This document shows positions 53,901 to 61,845 of a DNA stretch of 64,000 bases, piece after piece (within the stretch, counting starts at the first letter, position 1; each line of letters begins with the position of its first letter). The notes under the pieces are model-generated. The model did no database searches. It had not been told where the DNA came from and saw only the letters and a program-made list of their open reading frames with translations. The stretch lies in contig NZ_JAENRR010000011.1 in NCBI RefSeq assembly GCF_016612505.1, positions 1-64,000 on the forward strand. Reading direction: 5' to 3'. The DNA comes from Carboxylicivirga marina. Its GTDB lineage: Bacteria; Bacteroidota; Bacteroidia; Bacteroidales; Marinilabiliaceae. A program made the position numbers and the translations under genes.

Positions 53901-54776
53901 TCCACCTCGCCTTGTAGCCGGACCAAAATTTATCTTGGCCACATCCTTCAGGCGTATAGGCACGTTATCACGCACAGTTACAACACTTTTTTCAAGGTCT
54001 TCCAGGTTTTTAATGTAACCAATGGCACGTACCAAATACTCAGCTCTGTTAAACTCAATAGTGCGTGCTCCAATATCCAGATTACTGCTTTTAACAGCAT
54101 TCATTATCTGCGCAATATTAACACCATGTGCCTTCATTGCATTGGGGTCTATATCAACTTGATATTCCTTTACAAAACCACCTATGGAAGCCACTTCGGC
54201 AACACCTTTGGCTGATGTTAATGAGTAGCGCACATAAAAATCTTGTATGGTTCGTAGTTCGTGAGGATCCCATCCTCCTGCAGGTTTTCCATCCTTATCC
54301 CGGCCTTCGAGAGTGTACCAATAGATTTGTCCTAAGGCAGTTGCATCAGGTCCTAAAGATGGAGATACGTCATCTGGTAATGTGCCACTTGGTAATGAAT
54401 TTAGTTTTTCCAGGATGCGGGTTCTACTCCAGTAAAATTCCACATCCTCGTCAAAAATGATGTAAATACTAGATACACCAAATATAGAATTACTTCTTAT
54501 GGTTTTAACACCAGGTATCCCCAATAAGGAGGTGGTTAATGGATATGAGATTTGATCTTCAATGTCCTGTGGTGAGCGTCCAGACCACTCGGTATATACG
54601 ATTTGTTGATTTTCGCCGATATCTGGTATTGCATCAACAGGAACCGGGTCAGTAGGTAAAATACCAGTATCCCAGCCAAATGGAGAAGTTATTATTCCCC
54701 AACTAATAAAAACAAGCAATACTAAAAAAGTAACCAGCTTATTTTCTAGAAAAAAGCGAATGATAGAATTAAGCAT
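50973..54776 (-). CDS. CusA/CzcA-type heavy-metal RND efflux pump
   Basis: A 1267-residue inner-membrane RND transporter. The N-terminus (PVDAIPDIGENQQIVYTEWS) and the SMFGVSSIYIIF-like segment are typical of heavy-metal RND proteins, and the TM4 proton-relay region GIAIAIGVMVDVGVVFVENI is present. It is about 200 residues longer than E. coli CusA (about 1050) because of an extra central insertion (about 535-690) with additional hydrophobic segments, a form I know from Bacteroidota. Cu(I)/Ag(I) is the likely cargo given the HMA-bearing adaptor. Second gene of the leftward operon. Confidence 0.95.
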   Translation of the reverse strand: MLNSIIRFFLENKLVTFLVLLVFISWGIITSPFGWDTGILPTDPVPVDAIPDIGENQQIVYTEWSGRSPQDIEDQISYPLTTSLLGIPGVKTIRSNSIFGVSSIYIIFDEDVEFYWSRTRILEKLNSLPSGTLPDDVSPSLGPDATALGQIYWYTLEGRDKDGKPAGGWDPHELRTIQDFYVRYSLTSAKGVAEVASIGGFVKEYQVDIDPNAMKAHGVNIAQIMNAVKSSNLDIGARTIEFNRAEYLVRAIGYIKNLEDLEKSVVTVRDNVPIRLKDVAKINFGPATRRGGLDKGGAEAVGGVVVARYGANPLQTIENMKAKIAEIAPGLPSKTLADGTVSKVTIVPFYDRTGLIKETLGTLEEAISLELLISILVVIVLVFNLRASFLISSLLPIGVLITFITMRQFGVDANIVALSGIAIAIGVMVDVGVVFVENIIRHIEMPENKGKRGKELLNVVYQATIEVAGAVITALSTTIISFLPVFAMEAAEGKLFKPLAFTKTFTMISALLIGLIIIPTLSHLIFSIKIDKKRYQRLGNFILIAAGVVLSIVSGNYIALAISAYGINGLLAYRWKEHQKKWINLINIAITIVVVVFFLTKAWMPLGAQNSLFANFLFVIAIITTVLGSLSMVVVFYSRILNWCLDNKWTFLVVPIFIVLFGMTSWQGFNKLFGFMPQFIKDTDSYAYLDKKLPGIGKEFMPSLDEGSFLLMPTTMPHSGIEENLEVIRILDKQVNSIPEVETVVGKWGRVNSALDPAPTSMYENVINYKPEYILNKKGHRMRFKTNKEGAFLLKDGSAYHPKEEAFRLIDKEDLTEDKNGEYFRQWRDEIKSPDDIWQAILDKSSIPGLTSAPKLQPISTRLVMLQTGMRAPMGIKVYGPDLESIEKVGFELEKQLKQVDGVQGMSVFADRVVGKPYLEMEIERDAIARYGLTVQNLQAVIGSAIGGMPLTTTVEGRERFPVRLRYAREFRDNPEDLKRILIPTPSGAQIPLGELVTLNYVRGPQMIKSEDTFLVGYVIFDKKEGYAEVDVVENAQEYLKKKMNSGEFSLPAGVSYKFTGNYENQIRATKRLMIVIPISLIIIFLILFFQFRSVISTTLIFSGIIVALSGGFIMLWLYGQPWFMDGSIAEMSLRNLFQVSTINLSVAVWVGFIALFGVATDDGVLISTYIKQLQDKRQPKTVKEVRALVLEAGSKRVRPAIMTTATTIIALLPVLTSTGKGSDIMVPMAIPLFGGMTIEVLTMFVVPVLYSMWQEAKIKKNNPEKA

Positions 54777-54875
54777 ATCAATTCATTTATGATTAAAATT
54801 CGAAATAAGTTATTGATTTGACACAAGTATCGCAATTAAAGTGCGTTAAGTCAATTAATAATCACATCGAAAAAA

Positions 54876-55256
54876 TCACAAACGATACACTTGTATATTA
54901 GAAAGAAAGGCAAGAACCTTTTGGGGCGGCGGTGGATTAAGTCTCACTAATTCAAAATCCTGTTGCTCATTCTCATTGATAACAAAACTTTGAATAAATG
55001 GCAATAAAAGGTCTAATATAGCTTCTTGAAATTCTACATTATTTGTTTCAACTACAAAATCTTCATCCAGTTCAAAGTGTTCTGATTCATTATGACAACA
55101 TTTTGAAGTTCCTATGTCATCACAGCAAGTCTTCAGTTCACTAAAAATTTTGACGTCAATCAAGCTGCCTCCACAATAATGTTTAGAAACAGTCATGCCT
55201 GTTGTGGAAATCAACAACACGCTTATCAATAGTATATGACTGATTTGTTTAAGCAT
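54876..55256 (-). CDS. HYC_CC_PP family protein
   Basis: A 126-residue exported protein (signal peptide about 1-22) with the three hallmarks of the Bacteroidota HYC_CC_PP family: KHYCGGS (residues 25-31), CC pairs (residues about 43-44 and 53-54, the latter in KCCHNES) and NPPPP near the C-terminus (about 108-112). The Cys- and His-rich pattern suggests Cu or other soft-metal binding. It is the first gene of the Cus operon (100 bp before cusA), which fits a periplasmic metal-handling role. No biochemical function is established. Confidence 0.88.
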   Translation of the reverse strand: MLKQISHILLISVLLISTTGMTVSKHYCGGSLIDVKIFSELKTCCDDIGTSKCCHNESEHFELDEDFVVETNNVEFQEAILDLLLPFIQSFVINENEQQDFELVRLNPPPPQKVLAFLSNIQVYRL

Positions 55257-55604
55257 AGTTTTTGTAAAGCTTTATACAAAGAAACAATAAAAGGTAGTAA
55301 AGGTTGAGTTAACTATTACCTTTAACAAATCATTAACCGTAATTTATAAGAACTATTTAGACAAGAATAGAAGAATGTGCGTTTGTTGAGACAATATTCT
55401 TATTTAGCATCAAATTGTTCTAAAAGTACTAGAGTTTTTTTGATTTAGTTTTCAGCCTGGTTTCTATTACAAATCTACTTTCGCTTGCTCTGCCTGACTC
55501 AGGTGTTTCCTTCCTGCTTTCATTTAAGTATATTGCATTGTTAGTTAGGTTTTTATTTGCTTAAATATCTACTGATAAAGTATTCATCCATTAAAAGTGA
55601 CGAT
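55257..55604. other. Divergent promoter region between the Cus operon and its possible regulator
   Basis: About 350 bp between the divergent start codons at 55256 and 55605. AT-rich with no gene; it must hold the promoters of both units and is the natural place for binding of the AraC-type protein encoded to the right. I could not pick out a clear operator by eye. Confidence 0.45.
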
Positions 55605-56708
55605 ATGCCGATTTACATGGATAGACATGACCTACCGGGAGTAACAGCCAAAGATGTGGCTGAAGCACATCAGAAAGATTTAAAAATACAAGATGATTAT
55701 GGTTGCCGTGCAATCACCTATTGGTTTGATGAAGAGAGACAAACGGCTTTTTGTTTAATTGAAGCACCGGATAAAGGGGCAGTAAAAGCAATGCACGAAC
55801 ATGCCCACGGTTTGGTTCCGCACCAGATTATTGAAGTGAACAACCAGGTAGTGGAATCTTTTCTTGGTAGAATTGAAGACCGTCAGGTTAAAGATACGAA
55901 TGAGCCTTTTATACATAATGAATCGGCATTCAGGGTTATTTTAGCTACTAACTTAAAGTACTCAACTGCTATAAACCAGAGCTTGAATATAAAAGATACC
56001 ATTTCCAGCCGCCGACGACATGAAGAAATTGTGAGACAAATAACTGTTAAGCATAATGGAAGAGAAGCAGTGCATAACGCCCAATGTGTTTTGTGTTCTT
56101 TTATTTCTGTTTCTCAAGCTGTAATGTGTGCCATCGAGATCAGGAACAGCTTCATCAGCTTAAATGAGAAACATTTCAATCCAATGGCCATCCAATTAGG
56201 TATCAGTGCGGGTAGCCCAATAACAGAAAACAATGATTTTTTTGGTCAGACGATACAGTTGGCCAAACACCTGTGTTATATGTCGAATAGCGATCAAATA
56301 ACGCTGGCATCTACTGTCGTTAAACATTGCAGTAATGATAATTTACAGCGATTGGAGAAGGAAGGTGCAATAGTAATACTGAATGGTACGCAAGAAAACT
56401 TCATTGATCAGTTGCTTCTTATTATGGAGAAGTCATGGAAAATAGAGGGCTTCAGACTGGAAAATCTGGCGCAGGAAATAGGGGTTAGTAAATCTCAACT
56501 GTATCGTAAGCTAATCGCATTGACAGCATTATCACCGAACGATTTTGTCAAAGAGTTTCGACTGAATAAGGCAATGAGTTTACTTGATAAGCAAGAGCAT
56601 AGTATTTCAGAGATAGCATATGAAACAGGTTTTAGTAGTCCGTCGTATTTTTCAAAATGTTTTAAAAAGCGATATGGTATTCTACCATCATTATATTACG
56701 ATATCTAA
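55605..56708 (+). CDS. DUF4242 / cyclase-like / AraC three-domain regulator
   Basis: A 367-residue protein with three parts. Residues 1-75: a DUF4242 (nickel-binding SCO4226-like) domain, with MDRHDLPGVTAKDVAEAHQK and HEHAHGLVPHQI. Residues about 100-255: a class III adenylate-cyclase-like fold, with IQLGISAGSPITENNDFFGQ and TIQLAKHLC, lacking visible metal-binding Asp pairs, so probably a sensory rather than catalytic module. Residues about 275-367: an AraC HTH (RLENLAQEIGVSKSQLYRKL and SEIAYETGFSSPSYFSKCFK). It could sense a metal or small molecule and control the divergent Cus operon. ATG 55605 was chosen; the TTG at 55557 would add 16 residues without family support. Confidence 0.88.
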   Translation: MPIYMDRHDLPGVTAKDVAEAHQKDLKIQDDYGCRAITYWFDEERQTAFCLIEAPDKGAVKAMHEHAHGLVPHQIIEVNNQVVESFLGRIEDRQVKDTNEPFIHNESAFRVILATNLKYSTAINQSLNIKDTISSRRRHEEIVRQITVKHNGREAVHNAQCVLCSFISVSQAVMCAIEIRNSFISLNEKHFNPMAIQLGISAGSPITENNDFFGQTIQLAKHLCYMSNSDQITLASTVVKHCSNDNLQRLEKEGAIVILNGTQENFIDQLLLIMEKSWKIEGFRLENLAQEIGVSKSQLYRKLIALTALSPNDFVKEFRLNKAMSLLDKQEHSISEIAYETGFSSPSYFSKCFKKRYGILPSLYYDI

Positions 56709-56987
56709 ACAGCAAAGATATTATCCGACCTGCTTGACCTAAAATTACCATTCTTTGAATTGAATTTGGTAATCCTTCATTTGTATTCTCTCATACCTTA
56801 GCAGAAATAAAAGCAGGTATCATGAAAAATTCCACAAATAGCATTAATCAGTTATCAATATTTGAATTAAAACTCGTTTTTGTGGAAGATTGATTCTTCC
56901 GGACAATACTGAGTATAATAAAAACAGGGAGGAGGAAGGAGCTTTAATAATCGTCATTGAAATTGTTAATCACAAAAACTAGATATT
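56709..56987. other. Spacer between regulator and cupin gene, no gene seen
   Basis: About 280 bp of AT-rich DNA with no frame, terminator or repeat that I can support. Confidence 0.4.
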
Positions 56988-57377
56988 ATGAAAATTGCAA
57001 AAGAAGATGTACCGGTTAAGATTGATACCCCGGTAGCAATAGCACGTCAAAAAACAGGCTTTGGTGATTCTACTGGTTATGGCCAGATTAGTGGTGAGTT
57101 TTTCACCCTTTCAGCTGGCACAGATATTTCGCCTCTCCTTGAAGGGCTGAAAGAAAATATGTGTCAAACCCCTCACTGGGGATATGTACTCGAAGGTAAG
57201 ATAACAGTTCTTTTTTCAGACAATACGAGAGAAACCGTAACAACAGGTGATTTATTCTATTGGCCTCCTGGACATACGGTAATGGCTGGTGAAGATTCGA
57301 ATTTTATCATGTTTAGCCCTCAGGATGAACACTGTGAAGTGATTGACCATATACTTGGTAAAATGGCTGTATCGTAA
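56988..57377 (+). CDS. Cupin domain protein
   Basis: A 129-residue single cupin barrel. The metal-site positions are only partly kept: HWGYVLEGKI (the first cupin motif, single H) and WPPGHTVMAGEDSNFI (second motif), with one His in each. A conserved cupin or possibly a ligand-binding relative with reduced metal ligands. It follows the DUF4242-AraC gene in the same direction after 280 bp, so co-transcription is possible but not certain. Confidence 0.8.
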   Translation: MKIAKEDVPVKIDTPVAIARQKTGFGDSTGYGQISGEFFTLSAGTDISPLLEGLKENMCQTPHWGYVLEGKITVLFSDNTRETVTTGDLFYWPPGHTVMAGEDSNFIMFSPQDEHCEVIDHILGKMAVS

Positions 57378-57400
57378 CATATAGCTTTATGCACAGATTA

Positions 57401-57457
57401 ATAATGCGAGTTAAAATACCGGAAAGTGGATACTGCCGATATTTTAACTCGCATTAT
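57401..57457. terminator. Bidirectional 18-bp perfect hairpin
   Basis: ataatgcgagttaaaata (57401-57418) and its exact reverse complement (57440-57457) flank a 21-base loop. It lies between the convergent cupin and 152-residue secreted protein genes. The stem is perfect, but neither side is followed by a strong T-run, so it may be a terminator, a palindromic operator or an element remnant. Confidence 0.65.
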
Positions 57458-57471
57458 CATTAGAAAACCTA

Positions 57472-57930
57472 TTATGCTTTTTTCTTACTTTTACCTTTGC
57501 TTTTACCTTTAGCTTTCGGATGCTTATGGTTTGAAGCTTTATTTTTTGAGTTGTTTTTTAACTGATGAAACTCTTCTGAACCAGGTTTTATTCCAAGTTG
57601 CCTGGCAACATATCCCCATCCTTTATTTTTATGCATTTGATGCGTTTGAATGACACCATCAATAGATGTTTTAGACAACTTTGAAATTTCAAGTGCTAAG
57701 TATATTTCACCAGCTGCCATATTCAATTCACCATGCATGTAATCTAATTTCTTTTCAGATACATTATAGCTAATACTCAAATCGGTCTTAAAAGCGCCAA
57801 AATCCAGATTGGCACCTGCATTGATAGTGTTCAGATCAGATTCCAATTGTACACTCCCTGATTCAAATGAAATCTGAGCTGAAGAAATATGTGCCACGAT
57901 AAAAAATAACAGGCTAATAATATATTTCAT
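57472..57930 (-). CDS. Secreted protein with Lys-rich tail, unknown function
   Basis: A 152-residue protein: signal peptide about 1-18 (ending HISSAQ), a central part with QTHQMHKNKGWGYVARQLGI and GSEEFHQLK, and a Lys/Ser/Gly-rich C-terminus (KGKSKGKSKKKA). I recall the GWGxVAxxLGIKPGSxEFHxLK pattern in small exported proteins of Bacteroidota, without known function. The basic tail might bind nucleic acids or anionic polymers. Convergent with the cupin gene. Confidence 0.7.
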   Translation of the reverse strand: MKYIISLLFFIVAHISSAQISFESGSVQLESDLNTINAGANLDFGAFKTDLSISYNVSEKKLDYMHGELNMAAGEIYLALEISKLSKTSIDGVIQTHQMHKNKGWGYVARQLGIKPGSEEFHQLKNNSKNKASNHKHPKAKGKSKGKSKKKA

Positions 57931-58339
57931 AAATATGTTCTTTTGATTATTTTGAGAAATTGAAACGACAATTAGTGTTTGGATATAAATACGTTAACTT
58001 ATTATCTTTTAATATTCTTACTTTATTTACGTTTATCCTTTGTTTTGGTTATCTAAATTTCAAATTATTTGATGTATCTGGAAAACTTCTATACCAAGAG
58101 CTGTCATAAATTTATCGTGGGTTTGCTGAGACTTTTGAATGCAATAATATGGGACATGTGGTACTTTATAATACCTATCTATAAAAATTTCAATGTTTTT
58201 TTAAATGTCACAGCATCCAAATTTAACACCATCCGTAAAATGACCTATATCTATCGTTAGCTTTTCGCACTTTTTTCATAAACCACTAACTACCTCTAAC
58301 AGAAAATAAAGAAAAAATAGTTGCTCTTATTTATTAATG
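57931..58339. other. Intergenic region, no gene seen
   Basis: About 400 bp, AT-rich, left of the head-group operon promoter. The frame from 58069 to 58260 is short, hydrophobic and without family; I do not call it. Confidence 0.5.
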
Positions 58340-58348
58340 TATCTTTGC
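58321..58348 (+). promoter_or_regulatory. Candidate promoter of the head-group operon
   Basis: tatctttgc (58340-58348) matches TAnnTTTG, with a ttg at 58321-58323 about 16 bp upstream. The start codon at 58551 leaves a ~195-base leader, long enough for leader-based control; no known riboswitch was recognised. Confidence 0.45.
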
Positions 58349-58550
58349 AAACGGATTACTAATCTTTTAGTATCAATCATTCACTATCAATTTTGTTGAT
58401 GTGCTCCAGAAGCAAAAAACATCTAATCAACGGACTTCATACTTATAGTTGAATTATCAGGAAACTAATCCAAACATCAGAGTACTAAAATTTAGTACGC
58501 TAGGTGCTTAACTGCGTTTAGTTTTTTTTGGTGATATCAATACATCCAAT

Positions 58551-59348
58551 ATGAATAGTGATTCAGACAATAATAGTGGTCAAAATCGCATAACTACAGC
58601 ATTGCTTTTAGCGGCAGGTACCGGAAGCCGACTATATCCATTAACACAAAAAGCCCCCAAATGTCTTACCCTTGTAAATAACAAATCTATTCTTGACAGA
58701 CTTATCTCGAATTTTAAAAGTCAGGGCTTTAAACGACTTGTAATAATTACCGGGCACCTAAAAGAATGTATCATGGATTACCTTGGTGATAAATCGGGAG
58801 ATATCTCCATAGAATACATTCATAGTCCTTTATATAAAACAACCAATAATATATATTCGCTTTGGATGGCTCGAACTATTATAAATGAGCCTTTTGTGCT
58901 TTTTGAAAGCGATTTGGTATTAAACTCCGGTTTGCTCGATGAAATGGTTTACCCCGATAGAATGGCTATAGCACTAATGCAGCCATGGCTAAACGGGACA
59001 ACGGTAACCATCGACAAGGATAATAGGGTTACTCAGTTTCAAAAAGGAAGCTCTGATTCCTATTCTGATATCCGATATAAAACAGTGAATATTTACAGTT
59101 TTTCCCTTCAGTCGTGGCAAGCAATCATTAAACAATTGAACCGATATATTTTAGCAGATAGGGTAAACTGTTATTACGAAACTGTTTTTTCTGAAATGGT
59201 TGATAATAATAGTCTTTCTTTCAATTCGGTTTCATTTGACCACAAACCATGGTACGAAATTGATACGATTAAAGATTTAGCTAAGGCGGAATTACTATTC
59301 TCGAAGCACGAAAAAAAGGTATTTATGCATGAAAATGTAATGGCATAA
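58551..59348 (+). CDS. NTP-transferase, LicC/phosphocholine-cytidylyltransferase-like
   Basis: A 265-residue nucleotidyltransferase. Motifs: LLAAGTGSRLYPLTQKAPKC (about 19-38, nucleotide-binding GxGxRL...PK), LFESDLVLNSG (metal-binding Asp, about 122-132) and a C-terminal WYEIDTIKDLAKAE. It resembles LicC-type enzymes that make CDP-choline or related CDP-alcohols; CTP use is inferred from the gene downstream. First gene of a compact three-gene operon (40 bp, then an 8-bp overlap) with a PLP enzyme and a CDP-alcohol phosphatidyltransferase. Confidence 0.88.
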   Translation: MNSDSDNNSGQNRITTALLLAAGTGSRLYPLTQKAPKCLTLVNNKSILDRLISNFKSQGFKRLVIITGHLKECIMDYLGDKSGDISIEYIHSPLYKTTNNIYSLWMARTIINEPFVLFESDLVLNSGLLDEMVYPDRMAIALMQPWLNGTTVTIDKDNRVTQFQKGSSDSYSDIRYKTVNIYSFSLQSWQAIIKQLNRYILADRVNCYYETVFSEMVDNNSLSFNSVSFDHKPWYEIDTIKDLAKAELLFSKHEKKVFMHENVMA

Positions 59349-59388
59349 ATGAAATAGGGAATATAGTAGTAATTAAGCTTAAAATACA

Positions 59389-60486
59389 ATGAAAAATCAT
59401 TATAACACTCAAGAAGAAAAATACGAATACATAGCAAAACAGCATGGTGGATATTATCGGCATGATTTTACCGACCATGCTTACTTGTATAATTTATATT
59501 TTCCGCCCAAGGAAGTCTTTACCCATTTAAAAGATAATATAAACAACCTTGTTTTGAATTATCCTATGGCGCAAGATGCCCTTGCCGAACTTATTGGGAG
59601 TATTATTATCCAACCTACAGAAAGAATTATTGTTGGCAACGGAGCCGCTGAGATTATAAAAATTCTTTCGGGAAGTTTAGCAAAGAAACTAATAGTACCA
59701 GTTCCCTCTTTTAACGAGTATGCAAATGCTGCACCTGAAGGTAGGGTGGTGGAATTTCCGCTGGATTTCCCTTCATTTCAGCTTGATGTTGATAAGTTTG
59801 CCGATGAGGCAATTAAAGTTGGTGCCGATATAGCTGTTGTAGTAACGCCCAACAACCCGACATCGATGCTGGTGCCAAAAGCCGATTTAATTCGCTTGGC
59901 GAAAAAGCTTGAACCAAGCAAGTGCATGCTTGTTGTAGATGAATCGTTTCTTGATTTTGCTGATAACAAAGAACAAATTAGTCTGGAGCAAGATATTGAT
60001 AGATATCCGAATTTGGCTATTCTTAAAAGTATGAGTAAAGCCTATGGCATTTGCGGCTTAAGAATTGGATATATGTTAACGGCTAATCCTGAATTTGCTC
60101 AGGCAGTTCGTAATGGCATTCACATATGGAATATTAATGGCTTTGCTGAAGAATTTCTCAGAATTCTACCACAATATAAACAAGAGTTTGAGGCGAGCTG
60201 TGAAAAAGTAAAAGCAGATAGAGACTTGTTTTATAGTCAGCTAAGTGCAATTGATGGGATGACCGTTTTTAAACCCGATGCAAATTATATTTATTGTCGT
60301 TTGCCCGGTGATGCTTTAAACGGACCTGAGGTGGTAAAACGCTTGTTTATTAAGCACAATATTTACATAAAAGATAGTGCAGGAAAAACTCAACCCGATG
60401 CCGACCGATACCTTCGTATTGCCAGTAGAACTCAGGCGGAAAATATTAAGCTTATTACTGTATTAAAGGAGGTTATGTATGGATAG
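59389..60486 (+). CDS. PLP-dependent aminotransferase/decarboxylase, CobD/HisC-like
   Basis: A 365-residue fold-type I PLP protein. The N-terminus AKQHGGYYRHDFTDH is CobD-like (HGGN region), followed by GNGAAEIIKIL, TPNNPTSM and the PLP Lys in LKSMSKAYGICGLRIGY. Related CobD-type enzymes decarboxylate threonine- or serine-phosphate; HisC-type enzymes are aminotransferases. With the cytidylyltransferase before and the phosphatidyltransferase after it, a role in making the head-group alcohol phosphate (ethanolamine-, aminopropanol- or a related amino-alcohol phosphate) is plausible but unproven. Confidence 0.85.
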   Translation: MKNHYNTQEEKYEYIAKQHGGYYRHDFTDHAYLYNLYFPPKEVFTHLKDNINNLVLNYPMAQDALAELIGSIIIQPTERIIVGNGAAEIIKILSGSLAKKLIVPVPSFNEYANAAPEGRVVEFPLDFPSFQLDVDKFADEAIKVGADIAVVVTPNNPTSMLVPKADLIRLAKKLEPSKCMLVVDESFLDFADNKEQISLEQDIDRYPNLAILKSMSKAYGICGLRIGYMLTANPEFAQAVRNGIHIWNINGFAEEFLRILPQYKQEFEASCEKVKADRDLFYSQLSAIDGMTVFKPDANYIYCRLPGDALNGPEVVKRLFIKHNIYIKDSAGKTQPDADRYLRIASRTQAENIKLITVLKEVMYG

Positions 60487-61117
60487 GGATAAACAAATAA
60501 GTGTATTTAGCTTTATTAAAGATTTGCCAAATGTTTGTTCTCTTTTAGGCTTATTTAGTGCTGTAATAGGAATTTATTTTGCCATACAAGGAAACTTTCC
60601 GGCAGCAATAATCGGCGTGCTATGGGCAGTGCTATTCGATTGGTTTGATGGTATTATTGCCCGAAACATGAAAGGAAGAACCAAGGTACAAGGCGAATTT
60701 GGCGCCCAGCTTGATTCAATGATTGATATTGTAAGCTTTGGTATTTTACCTGCTATCATCCTATTAAGTTATGGCAACTACAATATTTGGTTTTTACCTG
60801 GTGCTTTTGTAATTATTGCATCCAGCGCCATTCGTCTCACTTATTTCAATGTATACGGACTTATAGATAGTAAAACATACAAAGGTTTTCCGCTAGATAA
60901 TAATGTGCTTATTTTGGCATTTGTATTTTTGTTTGAGGGCTTGTTTTCGCAAACTATTTTTTCTATTACAATTTATACGCTCTTGATGTTGCTTGCAGCT
61001 CTCAACTTATCTTCAATCGCAACACCTAAATTTGGAGGGAAATGGGTTTATGCTTTAGTTATTTATGTCATGACTCTTACATGTATTTATGGATGGTTTC
61101 TGTTGAACCAGGTATAG
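60479..61117 (+). CDS. CDP-alcohol phosphatidyltransferase, PssA-like
   Basis: A 212-residue membrane protein with about six hydrophobic segments. The family motif is complete in its acidic residues: D-WF-DG-II-AR ... G-AQL-D-SMI-D, but the usual 8-residue stretch between AR and G is 12 here. DIVSFGILPA is the PssA-like continuation. It joins a CDP-activated partner to an alcohol to form a phospholipid. It overlaps the PLP enzyme gene by 8 bp and ends the operon. Confidence 0.9.
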   Translation: MDRDKQISVFSFIKDLPNVCSLLGLFSAVIGIYFAIQGNFPAAIIGVLWAVLFDWFDGIIARNMKGRTKVQGEFGAQLDSMIDIVSFGILPAIILLSYGNYNIWFLPGAFVIIASSAIRLTYFNVYGLIDSKTYKGFPLDNNVLILAFVFLFEGLFSQTIFSITIYTLLMLLAALNLSSIATPKFGGKWVYALVIYVMTLTCIYGWFLLNQV

Positions 61118-61445
61118 ATAAGTAGTGTATTTCGTTCAGCATAAAAATGTTCTTTAATTAAATACTCTAAAGGTGTTCACTTTTCTTTCTAAATACCTCT
61201 ATTGTCTGCATTTATTTTCATTACCAAATTTAAATCAGGAGCAACATTTATAATTTGTCGAATTAACCAAGAATTAAAGCCATATTCTGTTTTTACCATT
61301 TGCCACTGACTACAACGATATAGCGGAGGTTTAAAATTGATAAAGGCTCATACTTAATAGTAGTGGATGCTCAATGAAATTTACAAAAAGGAACGACAAG
61401 TTATTTGCTATCAATTTTGCATTAATTCGTCTTACCAGACGGGTT

Positions 61446-61474
61446 TCCCTTTTTTCATTGCCAAAAAGGGAAGG
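61446..61474. repeat. Short hairpin
   Basis: tcccttttttc (61447-61457) and a partly matched ccaaaaaggga form a near-palindrome with a short loop. It belongs to the same repeat-rich spacer as the element at 61678. Confidence 0.4.
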
Positions 61475-61677
61475 AAAAAGCTAGTCCCATTTATGCTTCC
61501 CCGCGCTCTAAGGGTTAATGAGTTTCACAAACAAAGTAGAACAAGCCTCTTTATTGTTCAACTAAATTAACCCTTATTCACTCCATCGCCCGCTCGCAAA
61601 TGGAACAGGCCAACCCACTGTCGAAATTCCATTTCGATTAAGATGAATAGATATATGTAATTAGTATGCACTTGTGC

Positions 61678-61845
61678 GTTGGCCTGCCGGAAAGCGATGG
61701 CCAACGGCGGGGTGAAGTTTCAATTGTTATATATAATTCCAAGAAGAGGCTTGCCTTTGCCTTTGATAAAAGGCCTTACTTCGGTAGAATTATTAACAAT
61801 TGAAACGAGCGGGCGGCTTTCTTTCCGGCTAGCCTTTTGTTTCTT
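61678..61845. repeat. MITE-like inverted repeat with long arms
   Basis: The left arm (ggcctgccggaaag, then cggcgggg, then gtttcaattgtt) and the right arm (aacaattgaaac, then cgggcggc, then ctttccggctagcc) are imperfect inverse copies about 110 bp apart, so the ~165 bp could form one large hairpin. A second copy of part of the left arm (aacaggccaaccc) lies just upstream, near 61600. Mobile MITE or structured RNA; no transposase is present. Confidence 0.6.

Noticed and set aside
50973-54776. Insertion in CusA as a mobile or frameshift artefact
   Set aside because: The longer form with extra hydrophobic segments is familiar in Bacteroidota and the frame is intact.
58069-58260. 63-codon hydrophobic frame before the head-group operon
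   Set aside because: AT-rich random-like peptide, no family, and it ends before the likely promoter of the operon.
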